Shown here: piece by piece, positions 43,512 through 52,902 of the stretch
How the letters are laid out: the number at the start of each line of letters is the position of its first letter
Numbering within the stretch: the first letter of the stretch is position 1
DNA from: Lewinellaceae bacterium
GTDB taxonomy: Bacteria > Bacteroidota > Bacteroidia > Chitinophagales > Saprospiraceae
DNA length: 64,000 nt
Assembly: GCA_020636325.1 (NCBI GenBank)
Contig: JACJYC010000023.1
Location: 26,632-90,631, forward strand
Reading direction: 5' to 3'
Notes under the pieces: generated by a model
What the model was told of the DNA's origin: nothing
Database searches by the model: none
The model's input: only the letters and a program-made list of their open reading frames with translations
Program-made: the position numbers and the translations under genes

Positions 43512-45050
43512 ATGAAATTCAAAAAAACCATTTTCCTGCTCCTTGCTTCCTTTGTCGCATGGGCGGCATCCGGTCAGCAAACAGCGGATATCCATATTTC
43601 GATTTCTGTTTCAAATGAGCTCAAGGCGAAAGTTCGTTCCGAAGGGCGTTTGTTCGTTTTTCTGAGCGAAGATGCCGAAGGGGAGCCCCGGACCCAGCTC
43701 TGGCCGATGGGGGTGAAAAAGAACCATATTTTCGCTAAAAACCTGAAATGGGACCCGGCCAAACCGCTGGAAGCCGATGCCGGGACCGGCATGATGACCA
43801 CGGCGCCGTTCAATCTCGGCCAGGTTCCCTCCGGTACGTATCGCCTGCAAGTGCTTTGGGACCAGGATACGCAGGAATCCGGTTTAAATGCACCGGGTAA
43901 TGTCTTCAGTGAACCCAGGAATGTAGAAATTACCAAGGGGCAGAAATTGGAGATCAGGCTCACCGAGGTGATTCCGCCGCGTCAACTGGTCGATGATCCA
44001 TTGGTCAAATTGGTGGATTTTACCAGCGATACCCTGTCGAAATGGTGGAAAAAACCGGTCAAGGTAAAGGCTTCCGTCCTGTTGCCGGCCGGGTTCTACG
44101 ACCACCCCGGCGCCAAATACCCCGTGCGCTACAACGTAGCGGGATACGGCGGGCGCTATACCCGGGTCAACTACTTGGTTGAAAGAGATCCCGATTTTTT
44201 CCGTTGGTGGACATCGGACGAGGCGCCCAGGATCATCAACGTTTTTCTGGATGGAGAAGGCCCTTTCGGCGACAGTTATCAGCTCGATTCCGACAACAGC
44301 GGCCCGTACGGTTATGCCCTCACGCATGAGCTTATCCCCTATATCGAAAAGCAATACCGGGGGATCGGTACGCCCCAATCCAGGTTTGTGGACGGGTGCT
44401 CAACCGGTGGCTGGGTTTCCCTTGCATTGCAACTCTACTATCCGGATTTTTTTAACGGGACCTGGTCATACAGCCCCGACGCCATAGATTTTGAAAATTA
44501 CCAGTTGATCGATATTTACAAGGACGACAACGCTTTCTACAATGAATGGGGCAACCAGCACCCGGTGGCCAGGGACCTTACCGGGGACCCTATTGTGAAT
44601 ATGAAGGATTTTATCCGGTACGAGAACGTACAGGGCTCGTCGGACACCTACCTGAATTCGGGCGGGCAATTCAGCGCTCACGCGGCCCTGTACAGCCCAA
44701 AAGGGGAAAACGGCCTGCCTAAACCCCTGTTTGACCCGCAGACCGGCAAGATCGACCATCAGGTGGCTGAATACTGGAAAAAATACGATCTCAAGCTTTA
44801 CCTGAAGGAGAACTGGGCCGAATTGGGGCCCAAACTCCAGGGTAAGATCTGGATCTGGATGGGGGACATGGATCATTTTTACCTCAATCCCGCTACCCGG
44901 GCCTTCGACGAATTCCTGAAAACGACCGAGAACCCGAAATCTGATGCTTACATTCATTTTGATGCCATGCAAGGCCACTGCCAGCAATACAGCCATATGG
45001 AAGTGCTGAAAATGATGGGGGCAAAGGTTAAAGCGCAAGCAAAGCAATAG
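43512..45050 (+). CDS. secreted alpha/beta-hydrolase (putative esterase)
   Basis: 512 residues with a signal peptide (KKTIFLLLASFVAWAASGQQ). N-terminal ~180 residues are a beta-rich domain (immunoglobulin-like, FVFLSEDAEGEPRTQLWPMGV), followed by an esterase domain of the feruloyl esterase/enterobactin esterase type with the nucleophile Ser in DGCSTGGWVSLALQ near residue 300. WMGDMDHFYLNPATRAF and QGHCQQYSH carry the likely Asp and His. It is 84 bases upstream of a TonB-dependent receptor, so the pair may handle an ester-containing extracellular ligand such as a siderophore or glycan ester. Confidence 0.83.
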   Translation: MKFKKTIFLLLASFVAWAASGQQTADIHISISVSNELKAKVRSEGRLFVFLSEDAEGEPRTQLWPMGVKKNHIFAKNLKWDPAKPLEADAGTGMMTTAPFNLGQVPSGTYRLQVLWDQDTQESGLNAPGNVFSEPRNVEITKGQKLEIRLTEVIPPRQLVDDPLVKLVDFTSDTLSKWWKKPVKVKASVLLPAGFYDHPGAKYPVRYNVAGYGGRYTRVNYLVERDPDFFRWWTSDEAPRIINVFLDGEGPFGDSYQLDSDNSGPYGYALTHELIPYIEKQYRGIGTPQSRFVDGCSTGGWVSLALQLYYPDFFNGTWSYSPDAIDFENYQLIDIYKDDNAFYNEWGNQHPVARDLTGDPIVNMKDFIRYENVQGSSDTYLNSGGQFSAHAALYSPKGENGLPKPLFDPQTGKIDHQVAEYWKKYDLKLYLKENWAELGPKLQGKIWIWMGDMDHFYLNPATRAFDEFLKTTENPKSDAYIHFDAMQGHCQQYSHMEVLKMMGAKVKAQAKQ

Positions 45051-45134
45051 ACATTCAATTGCTGTTGAAAACACCGGTTTAAACCCCCTAATTGATAAAT
45101 CACGGCTATATTAGCGCCATTAAATGAAGGAAAC

Positions 45135-47471
45135 ATGAGGCTGAAGCAAACCGGATTTTTGATCTTTTTTCTGTTTTCAGGCCTGATCCTGACGGCCCAG
45201 CCGCTGACCCAAACCATCCGCGGACAAATTACGGATGCAGATACCGGCAAACCGCTTCCGGGCGCCACGGTGGGGCTGCTGGGCACCAGTTTGGGCGCTG
45301 TAGCCGATCCTTCGGGAGGGTACCGGATCGATAACGTACCCGTCGGCCGCTATCAGCTCAAGGTCGCCTATGTAGGGTACGGCAGCATCATCCTGCCGGA
45401 GATCCTGCTGGAATCGGGCAAGGAACTGGTGCTGGACCTTTCGCTCAAGGAACAACCATCCGAGCTGGACGCCGTCATCGTCAGGGCGCCCCGCCAGGAT
45501 GTGGTTTCGGATGCGCCCAATGTGAAACCGCTGACGGTAGAGGAAACACTCCGCTTTCCGGCCACTTTTTTTGACCCCGCGCGCCTGGCCAGCACTTTTG
45601 CAGGGGTGGTGCAGGACAATGACCAGGCCAACGGCATGGCGGTTCGAGGCAATACCCCCAACGGCGTGCTCTGGCGGCTTGAGGGCCTGGATATCGTCAA
45701 TCCCAACCATACGCCCAACGCGGGCACCTTCAGCGACCGGGTGACGGCCAACGCCGGCGGTGTGAACATCCTGAGCGCCCAGTTGCTGTCGACCTCCTAC
45801 CTGTACACCGGCGCATTCCCGGCGGAGTACGGCAACGCTTTGAGCGGGGTGATGGATATGCGCCTGCGCCAGGGCAATAACCAGCAACATGAGTTTACCG
45901 GGCAGGCGGGGCTGATCGGCGTGGAGCTGGCTTCCGAAGGGCCCGTTGCTTCCGATATGAAGGCCTCTTACCTGGTCAATTACCGGTATTCCTTTGTCGG
46001 CCTGCTCAACCTCATGGGCGTGGAAGTGGGCGATGAGGACATCACTTTTCAGGACCTCTCGTTCAACCTCGTTTTTCCCGGGAAGAACGGATCGGTGTTC
46101 ACCCTGTTCGGTATGGGCGGCATCAGCGAGAATATCTTCAAGGCCGAGCGCGACAGCACCCTCTGGGAATTCCGCAAAGACCGCTACGACATCATATTCA
46201 GGTCGCAAATGGGGGCGGTAGGCTCCACCTACACTACCCCGGTCGGATCAAAGGGCATTTTCCGGGTCGCTGCAGCGGCCTCGGGCCTTTCGAGCACCCG
46301 TACCGGCGATCGCCTGGATGCCAACTATGAACCGATCCGCCTGGAGGACGACAAGTACGATCAGGTGAAGATCTCTTTCCACTCGTACTACCAGCACAAG
46401 CTGTCGCAGTCCTCCAAGTTGAAGATCGGACTCCAACTGAACCAACAGCATTTTGACATTTACGCCGATCAGATCCAGGGCATGCTGGCCGAAGGGAACG
46501 GCGGCGGCCTGTTGGTTCAACCTTATGTCAACTGGCAATCCAATCTGGGGCCGGCAGTTGTGCTCAACGCAGGGCTGCACTATTCCTGGTTCGGGTTTAA
46601 CGGCAGCAGCGCCCTTGAACCGCGCGCGTCACTGGCCTGGCATTTTTCCCGCAAACAAAGCTTCAACCTGAGCTACGGCCTGCACAGTCAGCTGCAATTG
46701 CCGCAACTGTATTTTGCCAGGAGCGGCGGCGCCGCCGGCAATGAAGACCTGGACCTGACAAAGGCCCACCACCTTGGCTTGGGGTATCAGGTCCAGATCC
46801 GGGACAATACCCGGTTCAACGCGGAACTGTTCTGGCAATCCCTGTTCGATGTCCCCGTTGCGGATGCCCAGGGCCCCGGCTCCTTGTCGGCCATCAACCT
46901 GGTAGAAGGTTTTGTACCGTATCATCTGGTGAACCAGGGAACGGGCAATAACTATGGTCTGGAACTCAGCCTCCAACGGTTCATGGCCGACGGATTTTAC
47001 TACCTCACCAATGCGACCCTCTACAACTCGACCTACAAAGGCCGCGACGGCATCGAGCGCGATACCCGCTTCAACGGCAAGTACATCTTCAATGCGACTG
47101 CCGGTAAGGAATGGATCCGGAGAGCCAAAGCGGACAAAACCCGGCTATGGGGGCTCAACCTGCGTGTCGCCTATATCGGCGGATTCCGGGATACGCCCAT
47201 TGATGTGGCCGCTTCCCGGCAGGCCGGATATACCGTGTATGAGGACGATCTGGCGTTCACCATTCAGCAAAAAGCCTATTTCCGGACGGACCTGCGGGCA
47301 TACCTGAAATGGAACAACGCCAAGGCCAGCAGCACCCTGTCACTTGATATCCAGAACCTGACCGGCGCCGAAAATGAGGCCTTCCGGTACTACGACGTGC
47401 AGCAGAATACGGTCCTGATCCAGCACCAACTCGGCTTCATCCCGCTGTTGAGCTACCGGATCGAATTCTGA
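45135..47471 (+). CDS. TonB-dependent receptor with carboxypeptidase-like N-terminal domain
   Basis: 778 residues. Signal peptide, then a carboxypeptidase-D-like regulatory domain (ITDADTGKPLPGATVGLLGT to about residue 105), a plug domain (GMAVRGNTPNGVLWRLEGLD to about 225) and a 22-strand barrel ending in the aromatic LSYRIEF. It imports a large ligand through the outer membrane using TonB. There is no SusD-like partner, so it is not a classical glycan-uptake pair. The preceding secreted esterase is probably functionally linked. Confidence 0.93.
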   Translation: MRLKQTGFLIFFLFSGLILTAQPLTQTIRGQITDADTGKPLPGATVGLLGTSLGAVADPSGGYRIDNVPVGRYQLKVAYVGYGSIILPEILLESGKELVLDLSLKEQPSELDAVIVRAPRQDVVSDAPNVKPLTVEETLRFPATFFDPARLASTFAGVVQDNDQANGMAVRGNTPNGVLWRLEGLDIVNPNHTPNAGTFSDRVTANAGGVNILSAQLLSTSYLYTGAFPAEYGNALSGVMDMRLRQGNNQQHEFTGQAGLIGVELASEGPVASDMKASYLVNYRYSFVGLLNLMGVEVGDEDITFQDLSFNLVFPGKNGSVFTLFGMGGISENIFKAERDSTLWEFRKDRYDIIFRSQMGAVGSTYTTPVGSKGIFRVAAAASGLSSTRTGDRLDANYEPIRLEDDKYDQVKISFHSYYQHKLSQSSKLKIGLQLNQQHFDIYADQIQGMLAEGNGGGLLVQPYVNWQSNLGPAVVLNAGLHYSWFGFNGSSALEPRASLAWHFSRKQSFNLSYGLHSQLQLPQLYFARSGGAAGNEDLDLTKAHHLGLGYQVQIRDNTRFNAELFWQSLFDVPVADAQGPGSLSAINLVEGFVPYHLVNQGTGNNYGLELSLQRFMADGFYYLTNATLYNSTYKGRDGIERDTRFNGKYIFNATAGKEWIRRAKADKTRLWGLNLRVAYIGGFRDTPIDVAASRQAGYTVYEDDLAFTIQQKAYFRTDLRAYLKWNNAKASSTLSLDIQNLTGAENEAFRYYDVQQNTVLIQHQLGFIPLLSYRIEF

Positions 47472-47540
47472 GCTACCGATATTTAGGTCCGATGGACCTG
47501 GGTGTTCGTTGTAACGGCGGCATCTCGCCTTTTACCCGTT

Positions 47541-47570
47541 CTTACGACTTATGACTTACGACTTACAACT
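47541..47570. repeat. short heptamer array CTTACGA/CTTACAA
   Basis: Four units, reverse complement of the GTAAGTC family at 42721. It lies immediately before the stop codon of the VOC gene at 47582. Confidence 0.8.
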
Positions 47571-47581
47571 AAAACAAACAA

Positions 47582-47998
47582 CTACTTCATCGTCTTCCCC
47601 TGATAATAGTCCGTAAACACCTGGTCAATGGGCTCCCAGAGTTCGACCTTGTTGCCTTCGGGGTCCATGATCCAGCCGAATTTGCCGTAGTCGTAGGTCT
47701 GGATCTCGCCGACGACTTCTACGCCTTCCTCCCGGAGTACTTCGAGGAGCTTTTCCAGGTTTTCGACCCGGTAGTTGAACATGAAATCCCGGGTGGAAGG
47801 CTGGAAATAGTCGGAGTTTTCCGAAAAGGGGCTCCAGGCGGTAAACCCGGCCTTTTGCGGGTCATCGGCCTGCCGCCATTCAAAGGCCCCGCCGTACTGG
47901 TCGGTTACAAAGCCGAGGTGGCGGCCGTACCATTCCTTCATTTTTTCGGGGTCTTTGGTTTTGAAGAAAACCCCGCCGATGCCGGTTACTCTTTTCAT
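47582..47998 (-). CDS. VOC-family (glyoxalase/bleomycin-resistance-like) protein
   Basis: 138 residues from the ATG at 47998 (MKRVTGIGGVFFKTKDP), where family members start. Two beta-alpha-beta-beta-beta units: GVFFKTKDPEKMKEWYGRHLG and, in the second half, YGKFGWIMDPEGNKVELWEP, whose Glu is a metal ligand. Function is not predictable within this superfamily. Divergent from the DUF1232 gene. Confidence 0.87.
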   Translation of the reverse strand: MKRVTGIGGVFFKTKDPEKMKEWYGRHLGFVTDQYGGAFEWRQADDPQKAGFTAWSPFSENSDYFQPSTRDFMFNYRVENLEKLLEVLREEGVEVVGEIQTYDYGKFGWIMDPEGNKVELWEPIDQVFTDYYQGKTMK

Positions 47999-48175
47999 CG
48001 TGTAGCGATTTTTTACAAAAGAAGCGGAATTTGAAGAAACGGGGTTCATACTAAAGTACCAATCTGGCGCTTTTGCGGGGTGATCAGGCTTTCAATGCCC
48101 CTGTTTATCGAAAAAATCAACCTTTTTTCCGGTTTTTGTGTAATATTGTTGGTAGAATCAAGCGCATCTGTCGAG

Positions 48176-48577
48176 ATGAACAAAAAAAAGCAGGAAGAAA
48201 TAGTAGAACAATACAGCCCTGAATTCTCGGAAAAAGGGCTATGGCGGAAGCTGTTACGCTACGCCCGCCGTGCAGGACAAAAGACCGTGTACATGGTATT
48301 GCTGATGTTTTTTGCCTACCGGCGGAAAGATACGCCCGCCTGGGCCAGAAATATCATTATCGGTACGTTGGGTTATTTTCTGGCGCCTTTTGACGCAATT
48401 CCCGACCTGAGTCCGATCATTGGGTATACCGATGATATCGGCGTGCTGAGTTTTGGCCTGGTGACCATCGCCGCGTATGTCAACGAAGATGTACGGGCCA
48501 AAGCGCGTGCAAAGCTCAATGCCTGGTTTGGTCAGTACGACCCCGCCCTGGTCGCGGAGGTGGACAAAAAAATCTGA
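48176..48577 (+). CDS. DUF1232 (YkvA-type) membrane-associated protein
   Basis: 133 residues from the ATG at 48176. Contains the YkvA/DUF1232 signature LGYFLAPFDAIPDLSPIIGYTDDIGVLSFGL (split across residues 70-100) between two helices. The N-terminus is basic and amphipathic; the protein is probably membrane associated. Function is unknown. A TAATATTG element (one mismatch) lies about 25 bases before the ATG. Confidence 0.83.
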   Translation: MNKKKQEEIVEQYSPEFSEKGLWRKLLRYARRAGQKTVYMVLLMFFAYRRKDTPAWARNIIIGTLGYFLAPFDAIPDLSPIIGYTDDIGVLSFGLVTIAAYVNEDVRAKARAKLNAWFGQYDPALVAEVDKKI

Positions 48578-48629
48578 TATTACACCAATCATAGTCATCA
48601 TTCAAACCAGGTAAAACCCTGTCCGGCCT

Positions 48630-49937
48630 ATGCGCTATGAGCCTTTAAATCCTGAGCTGTTCATTCTCAACAGGCAGCGCTTCATCAGGAAAATGAACCC
48701 GGATTCCATCGCCGTCTTTTGCTCCAGCGATCGCATGCCCCGCAACGGGGATACCTTTTTTCCCTTTCGGCAAAATGCAGGTCTTTTTTACCTGAGCGGC
48801 CTCGACCAGGAAGACACCGTCGTGGTGCTCTATCCGGACTGTGTGAAAGAGGACGCGCGCGAAATCGCCTTCATCCGCCGGGCAAGCGAGAAACAGAGCA
48901 TATGGGAAGGCAGCGGACTGACCAAGGAGCAGGCCCGCCAGATTTCCGGCATTCAGAAGATCTACTGGCTGGACGAAATGGAGCCGGTGCTGAACGAACT
49001 GATCCTGCTGGCTAAAAGAATATACCTGAACCTGAACGAACACGATCGGTTCCACTCGCCGGTGGAGGACCGCAACCACCGCTTCGCCCGCCAGATCCAG
49101 GAAAAATATCCGGCGCACAAGTTGCACCGCTCCCCGCCGATCCTGAAGAAACTGATGATGAACAAATCGCCGATCGAGGTGGAAGCCATCAGTCAGGCCA
49201 TCCACATCACCGGAAAGGCGTTTCAGCGGGTCCTCGAATTTGTCCGGCCCGGCGTGATGGAGTACGAGGTGGAGGCGGAGATCACCCACGAATTCATCCG
49301 CAACCGCGCCAATGGGCACGCCTACGATCCGATAGTGGCAACCGGGGTCAATGCCTGCATCCTGCATTATACCCAGAATACGGCCATGTGCAAAAACGAC
49401 GAATTGCTGCTGCTGGATTTTGGGGCGGAATACGCCAATTATGCTGCCGATCTGACGCGGACCATCCCGGTGAACGGGCGGTTTACCCCCCGCCAGCGGG
49501 CTGTGTACGATGCCGTTTTGCGGACCCTCCGGATGGCGGCGCCCATGCTGGTACCCGGCGTTACGCTGGACGAATACCACAAATCCATCGGCAAGTTCAT
49601 GGAAAGCGAGCTGATCGGCCTGGGGCTGCTGGACAAGACGGATGTCAAAAACCAGGACCCCAAGCGGCCGCTGTATAAAAAATACTTCATGCACGGGGTT
49701 TCCCACCACCTGGGGCTCGGCGTGCACGATCTGGCCAACCGCTACGATCCCATTCAGGCGGGCATGGTATTCACCTGCGAACCGGCCATTTATATCCCGG
49801 AAGAAAAGATCGGCATCCGCCTGGAAAACGACATCCTCGTTACGGATACCGATCCTATCGACCTGACCGCTTCCATCCCGATCGAAGCGGAGGCCATTGA
49901 GGAGAAAATGCAGGCGTTTTCCGGCGCGTTTAATTGA
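48630..49937 (+). CDS. pepP: Xaa-Pro aminopeptidase (aminopeptidase P, M24B)
   Basis: 435 residues. Removes N-terminal residues before proline. Two domains: an N-terminal creatinase-like half to about residue 175, then the pita-bread fold. Metal ligands are visible in LLLDFGAEYANYAADLTRTI (two Asp), HGVSHHLGLGVHD (His), FTCEPAIYIP (Glu) and IGIRLENDILV (Glu). Length and domain order match AMP-type PepP. The hypothetical gene that follows starts 9 bases after its stop. Confidence 0.94.
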   Translation: MRYEPLNPELFILNRQRFIRKMNPDSIAVFCSSDRMPRNGDTFFPFRQNAGLFYLSGLDQEDTVVVLYPDCVKEDAREIAFIRRASEKQSIWEGSGLTKEQARQISGIQKIYWLDEMEPVLNELILLAKRIYLNLNEHDRFHSPVEDRNHRFARQIQEKYPAHKLHRSPPILKKLMMNKSPIEVEAISQAIHITGKAFQRVLEFVRPGVMEYEVEAEITHEFIRNRANGHAYDPIVATGVNACILHYTQNTAMCKNDELLLLDFGAEYANYAADLTRTIPVNGRFTPRQRAVYDAVLRTLRMAAPMLVPGVTLDEYHKSIGKFMESELIGLGLLDKTDVKNQDPKRPLYKKYFMHGVSHHLGLGVHDLANRYDPIQAGMVFTCEPAIYIPEEKIGIRLENDILVTDTDPIDLTASIPIEAEAIEEKMQAFSGAFN

Positions 49938-49946
49938 ACCTGTTGA

Positions 49947-50639
49947 ATGCAACTACATAAGATCAAGGAAGCCTTTGCCCGGTACGAAGCCTGGCTGGGT
50001 ACGCCGAAAGCCGAAGAAAGGCTGTTCCTGTGGGAATCGCAGCGCCTGTTTCAGGAAAACTGGGACCTGGACAGCGAAGACCTCGCGGGGATGTACGACC
50101 GCAGCCTGCAGAATTCCACCACCCGCCGGTATTGGTTCCGCGAAAATTACGAACCCAAAAAGGTCATGCTGGCCCTCATGGGCGTCGACCGCGAGTTCGT
50201 CCGCAGCATGTTCAAGGACCTGTTCCTGGAAAGCAAAGGGCTGACCGGCCGGGCTGACCGCTTCGTGTTCCACTGCGACCAGCTGCTGTCGGAATTCAAG
50301 CGGCAGAACCCGCGATCGGTGGAGAACAACCACTACCACAACGATAATTACCAGATCATTTCACTCTACCTCGCCTTCCGGTATCCGGATCAATACACCT
50401 TTTACGACCACGAGGCCTTCAAGCGGCTGATGGTCGCCGTGGGGAGCCGGGATATCCCTGTGACGCCGGATATCGAACGGTTTTCCAAGGTCATGCGCAC
50501 CCTGTACGGACTGATGAAAAAGGAAGAGCGGCTGATGGAATTGCACCGGAAGCGGCTGGTGGCCGGGCGGGATTATGAGGGGGAGAGTTTGTTGGTGGCA
50601 TACGATTTTTACCATACTACTGGACATTTTTTCACGTGA
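49947..50639 (+). CDS. conserved hypothetical protein, 230 residues
   Basis: Soluble, helical and rich in aromatic and charged residues. The stretch YEAWLGTPKAEERLFLWESQRLFQENW is followed by a long conserved block with STTRRYWFRENYEPKKVM, VRSMFKDLF and NNHYHNDNYQIISLYLAFRYP, ending with KVMRTLYGLMKKEERLM. This block recalls the N-terminal part of Bacteroidota proteins that carry an AAA ATPase (McrB-like) at the C-terminus, but no ATPase part is present here. The gene ends in VAYDFYHTTGHFFT. It may be a stand-alone domain or a remnant. Nine bases after pepP, so co-transcription is likely. Confidence 0.6.
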   Translation: MQLHKIKEAFARYEAWLGTPKAEERLFLWESQRLFQENWDLDSEDLAGMYDRSLQNSTTRRYWFRENYEPKKVMLALMGVDREFVRSMFKDLFLESKGLTGRADRFVFHCDQLLSEFKRQNPRSVENNHYHNDNYQIISLYLAFRYPDQYTFYDHEAFKRLMVAVGSRDIPVTPDIERFSKVMRTLYGLMKKEERLMELHRKRLVAGRDYEGESLLVAYDFYHTTGHFFT

Positions 50640-50661
50640 AGCGGATTGAAAAGCCCGCAGG

Positions 50662-50685
50662 CCTGCCTGCCGCAGGCAGGGATTT
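50662..50685 (+). terminator. terminator after the 49947 gene
   Basis: CCTGCCT (50662-50668) pairs with AGGCAGG (50674-50680) around GCCGC, followed by GATTTTT. The stem can be extended by two more G/C pairs. Confidence 0.6.
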
Positions 50686-50699
50686 TTAAGCCTAATCTG

Positions 50700-50742
50700 A
50701 TTCAAGGCTTATCAATCCTTGAAGGGCTTAATAATCCGGTCC
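50700..50742. repeat. dispersed repeat containing CTTATCAATCCTTG
   Basis: The segment GGCTTATCAATCCTTG followed by GGGCTTAATAATC recurs with changes at 60443-60482 and 60834-60890. It sits between the 49947 gene and the SDR stop. No coding potential. Confidence 0.55.
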
Positions 50743-50781
50743 GTTTTGGAAAATGTCCAGTAGTATGGACTTTTACGCGTC

Positions 50782-51552
50782 TCAGAGCTGAAAGATCTGC
50801 CCCCAAAGCCGCTGCCCGCCGTCCACATACACCGTTTCGCCGGTAATATAGGCCGCCATCGGGCTGACCAGGAACAGCGTCAGCCAGGCCACTTCCTCGG
50901 TGGTACCCAGGCGTTTCATCGGTATAGAATCGGAAACGCCTTTCAGGAGATCTGCCGGGTAAAGGTCCAGCCCCGATGATTTGATGATACCGGGCGCCAC
51001 GGCGTTCACCTGAATTCCGTATTTGCTCCATTCCACGGCCAGCGATTTGGTGAGGTTGTCGACCCCCGCCCGGGCGGCTCCCGAATGCGCCATTCCCGGC
51101 GCCCCGCGCAGGATATTGATGATCATGTTGAGGATGACCCCGCTTTTTTGGGGAATGAAAAAGGCCTTTGCCATGGCCTGGGTCATGTACCAGGTGCCGT
51201 TGAGGTTGTTGTTCACGACGGCATTCCAGCCCTTTTCGCTCATGTCTTCGGCCAATGACGGGAATTGGCCGCCGGCGTTGTTCACCAGGATATCCAGCCG
51301 CCCGGCTTTTTCCCGGATCAATTCCACCAACGCGGCAATCTGCTCCGGTTGCCGGATATCGCAAACCTGATAATCGCATTCCCCGATCTGTCGCAATTGT
51401 TCGGCTGCTGCAACCAGCTTTTCCTCCTTCCGGGAAACGATGAACACGCGGGCGCCCAATTCCAGCAATTTTTCAGCGATGGCGTACCCGATGCCGGTAG
51501 CGCCTCCGGTAACGAGCGCGGTTTTTCCTTGAAACAATCCGGGTTGAAACAT
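50782..51552 (-). CDS. SDR-family reductase resembling peroxisomal trans-2-enoyl-CoA reductase
   Basis: 256 residues from the ATG at 51552 (MFQPGLFQGKTALVTGG). Cofactor loop TGGATGIGYAIAEKL, LVNNAGGQFPSLAED near 95, and MAHSGAARAGVDNLTKSLAVEW. The segment HSGAARAG replaces the usual Tyr-x-x-x-Lys context of classical SDRs and is what the 2,4-dienoyl-CoA and trans-2-enoyl-CoA reductase branch shows. Likely an NADPH-dependent acyl-CoA reductase in fatty acid metabolism. Same strand as the downstream-lying mvaD gene but separated by a repeat block. Confidence 0.8.
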   Translation of the reverse strand: MFQPGLFQGKTALVTGGATGIGYAIAEKLLELGARVFIVSRKEEKLVAAAEQLRQIGECDYQVCDIRQPEQIAALVELIREKAGRLDILVNNAGGQFPSLAEDMSEKGWNAVVNNNLNGTWYMTQAMAKAFFIPQKSGVILNMIINILRGAPGMAHSGAARAGVDNLTKSLAVEWSKYGIQVNAVAPGIIKSSGLDLYPADLLKGVSDSIPMKRLGTTEEVAWLTLFLVSPMAAYITGETVYVDGGQRLWGQIFQL

Positions 51553-51619
51553 GGCGTTGGTGAAATTAAAAATGTAAATATTTGAATGCAACATGTAAAA
51601 GTCGTCTCTCATCCTCGCC

Positions 51620-51726
51620 CCTCTCTCTCACCCTCTCACCCTCTCACTCTCTCACTCTCTCACTCTCTCACCCTCTCACCCTCTCACCCTCTCACTCTCT
51701 CACCCTCTCACCCTCTCACCCTCTCA
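51620..51726. repeat. octamer array CTCTCACC/CTCTCACT
   Basis: About 13 consecutive 8-base units CTCTCACC or CTCTCACT with little variation. The stop codon of mvaD (TGA, minus strand, 51716-51718) lies inside the array, as its last residues are read through repeat units. Same family as 17358-17437. Confidence 0.92.
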
Positions 51727-52807
51727 TCAAAGGTCCCGTACCCACCACATCCGCAATTACCTGTTCCTCCTCGCACAGCGGCCGCAGGTGATCCTGGATG
51801 AAGACTTGGGCTTTCAGGGCGATCTCTTCCGGGTACAGGAGGTGCAGGTTAGGGCCGGCGTCGAGGCTGAAGTAGAGCGGGAGGCCGGTACTTTGCCGGA
51901 ATTCCTGCACTTTGCGGATGGCCGTTATGGTGTTCGGTTGCATCAGGATATAGGGCGGATTGGAGCTCATCATAAGGGCGTGCAAGGTCAGGGCTTCCGC
52001 CTCCGCGATCCGGCCGAAAGATTCCACGTCGCCGGTGCGCAGGGCGCTCAGGAGCTGGTGAAATCGCTGCCGGGCCTGGAGGTAGCGGTTATCGGCGTAG
52101 ATGTTGCCGTCCATCAACCCGTGGCCCGCCCGGCTGGAAACCGACTTTTCACCCCGGCTGATGATCAGGATATCGTCGTGAAAGGTTTTGAACACGTCGT
52201 GCAGGCCTTCTTCATAGGGGATGGCGTATTCGTCCGAACTTTCAGGCAGTTCTGCGGATTTGCCCCAGACGGCGGCCAGCGGATACACCGACCGGCAGGC
52301 GCTCCCCGAGGCCAACCGGGCGATAAAAGAGGCCTTGCGCAGGAATTCCGACTCCGTTTTCAATCCGTCGAACAATTGCCGTTCCATGCTGCATAGGCAA
52401 AGCGCCAGTGCGCTCATGCTGGAAGCGGACGAGGCGATGCCCGAGGAATGCGGAAAGGAGTTATTGGAGGCAATGCTGAGTTCCAATTGTTTGAGGAACG
52501 GAAAAATATCCAGTATGCTTTCCAGAAAGCGGACCATTTTGTCCTGAAAGGCTTCGTTGGGCCGGTCTTCAAACCTGAAGTCCAGGTGGACCCCTTCTCC
52601 CGGTATGGACTTGGCCTGGTACCAGACGGTCATTTCGGTATAGGCTTTGTCGAGCGTAAAGCTGACGGAGGGGTTCCGGGGCAGCTGATTTCCATATTTG
52701 CCCCAGTATTTGATGATGGCCAGGTTGGACGGGCTGCGCCAGCTTACCTGACCGGGTTTGACCTCCTTGGATACCAGGACAAGCCGCGGATTCTTATAGT
52801 CGTTCAT
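51716..52807 (-). CDS. mvaD: diphosphomevalonate decarboxylase
   Basis: 363 residues. ATP-dependent decarboxylation that yields isopentenyl diphosphate in the mevalonate route, used by part of the Bacteroidota. GHMP kinase fold with SWRSPSNLAIIKYWGKYGNQLP near the start, the glycine/serine loop SIASNNSFPHSSGIASSASSM around residues 105-125 and SGSACRSVYPLAAVWG with the catalytic Arg. The C-terminus (GTGPLMRG) ends inside the octamer array, with the stop codon supplied by a repeat unit. Start at ATG 52807. Confidence 0.93.
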   Translation of the reverse strand: MNDYKNPRLVLVSKEVKPGQVSWRSPSNLAIIKYWGKYGNQLPRNPSVSFTLDKAYTEMTVWYQAKSIPGEGVHLDFRFEDRPNEAFQDKMVRFLESILDIFPFLKQLELSIASNNSFPHSSGIASSASSMSALALCLCSMERQLFDGLKTESEFLRKASFIARLASGSACRSVYPLAAVWGKSAELPESSDEYAIPYEEGLHDVFKTFHDDILIISRGEKSVSSRAGHGLMDGNIYADNRYLQARQRFHQLLSALRTGDVESFGRIAEAEALTLHALMMSSNPPYILMQPNTITAIRKVQEFRQSTGLPLYFSLDAGPNLHLLYPEEIALKAQVFIQDHLRPLCEEEQVIADVVGTGPLMRG

Positions 52808-52902
52808 AAACGGAGCGTGGTTTGAAAGGTAAAATTAGAAACAATGCCCGGATTCTCATTTTTCTTCCGTATATTTAAGAACTGAACCGCAAACCACCCG
52901 TC

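Noticed and set aside
51582..51801. SLSHPLTLSPSH-type open frames
   Set aside because: Translation of the CTCTCACC array. No independent support.
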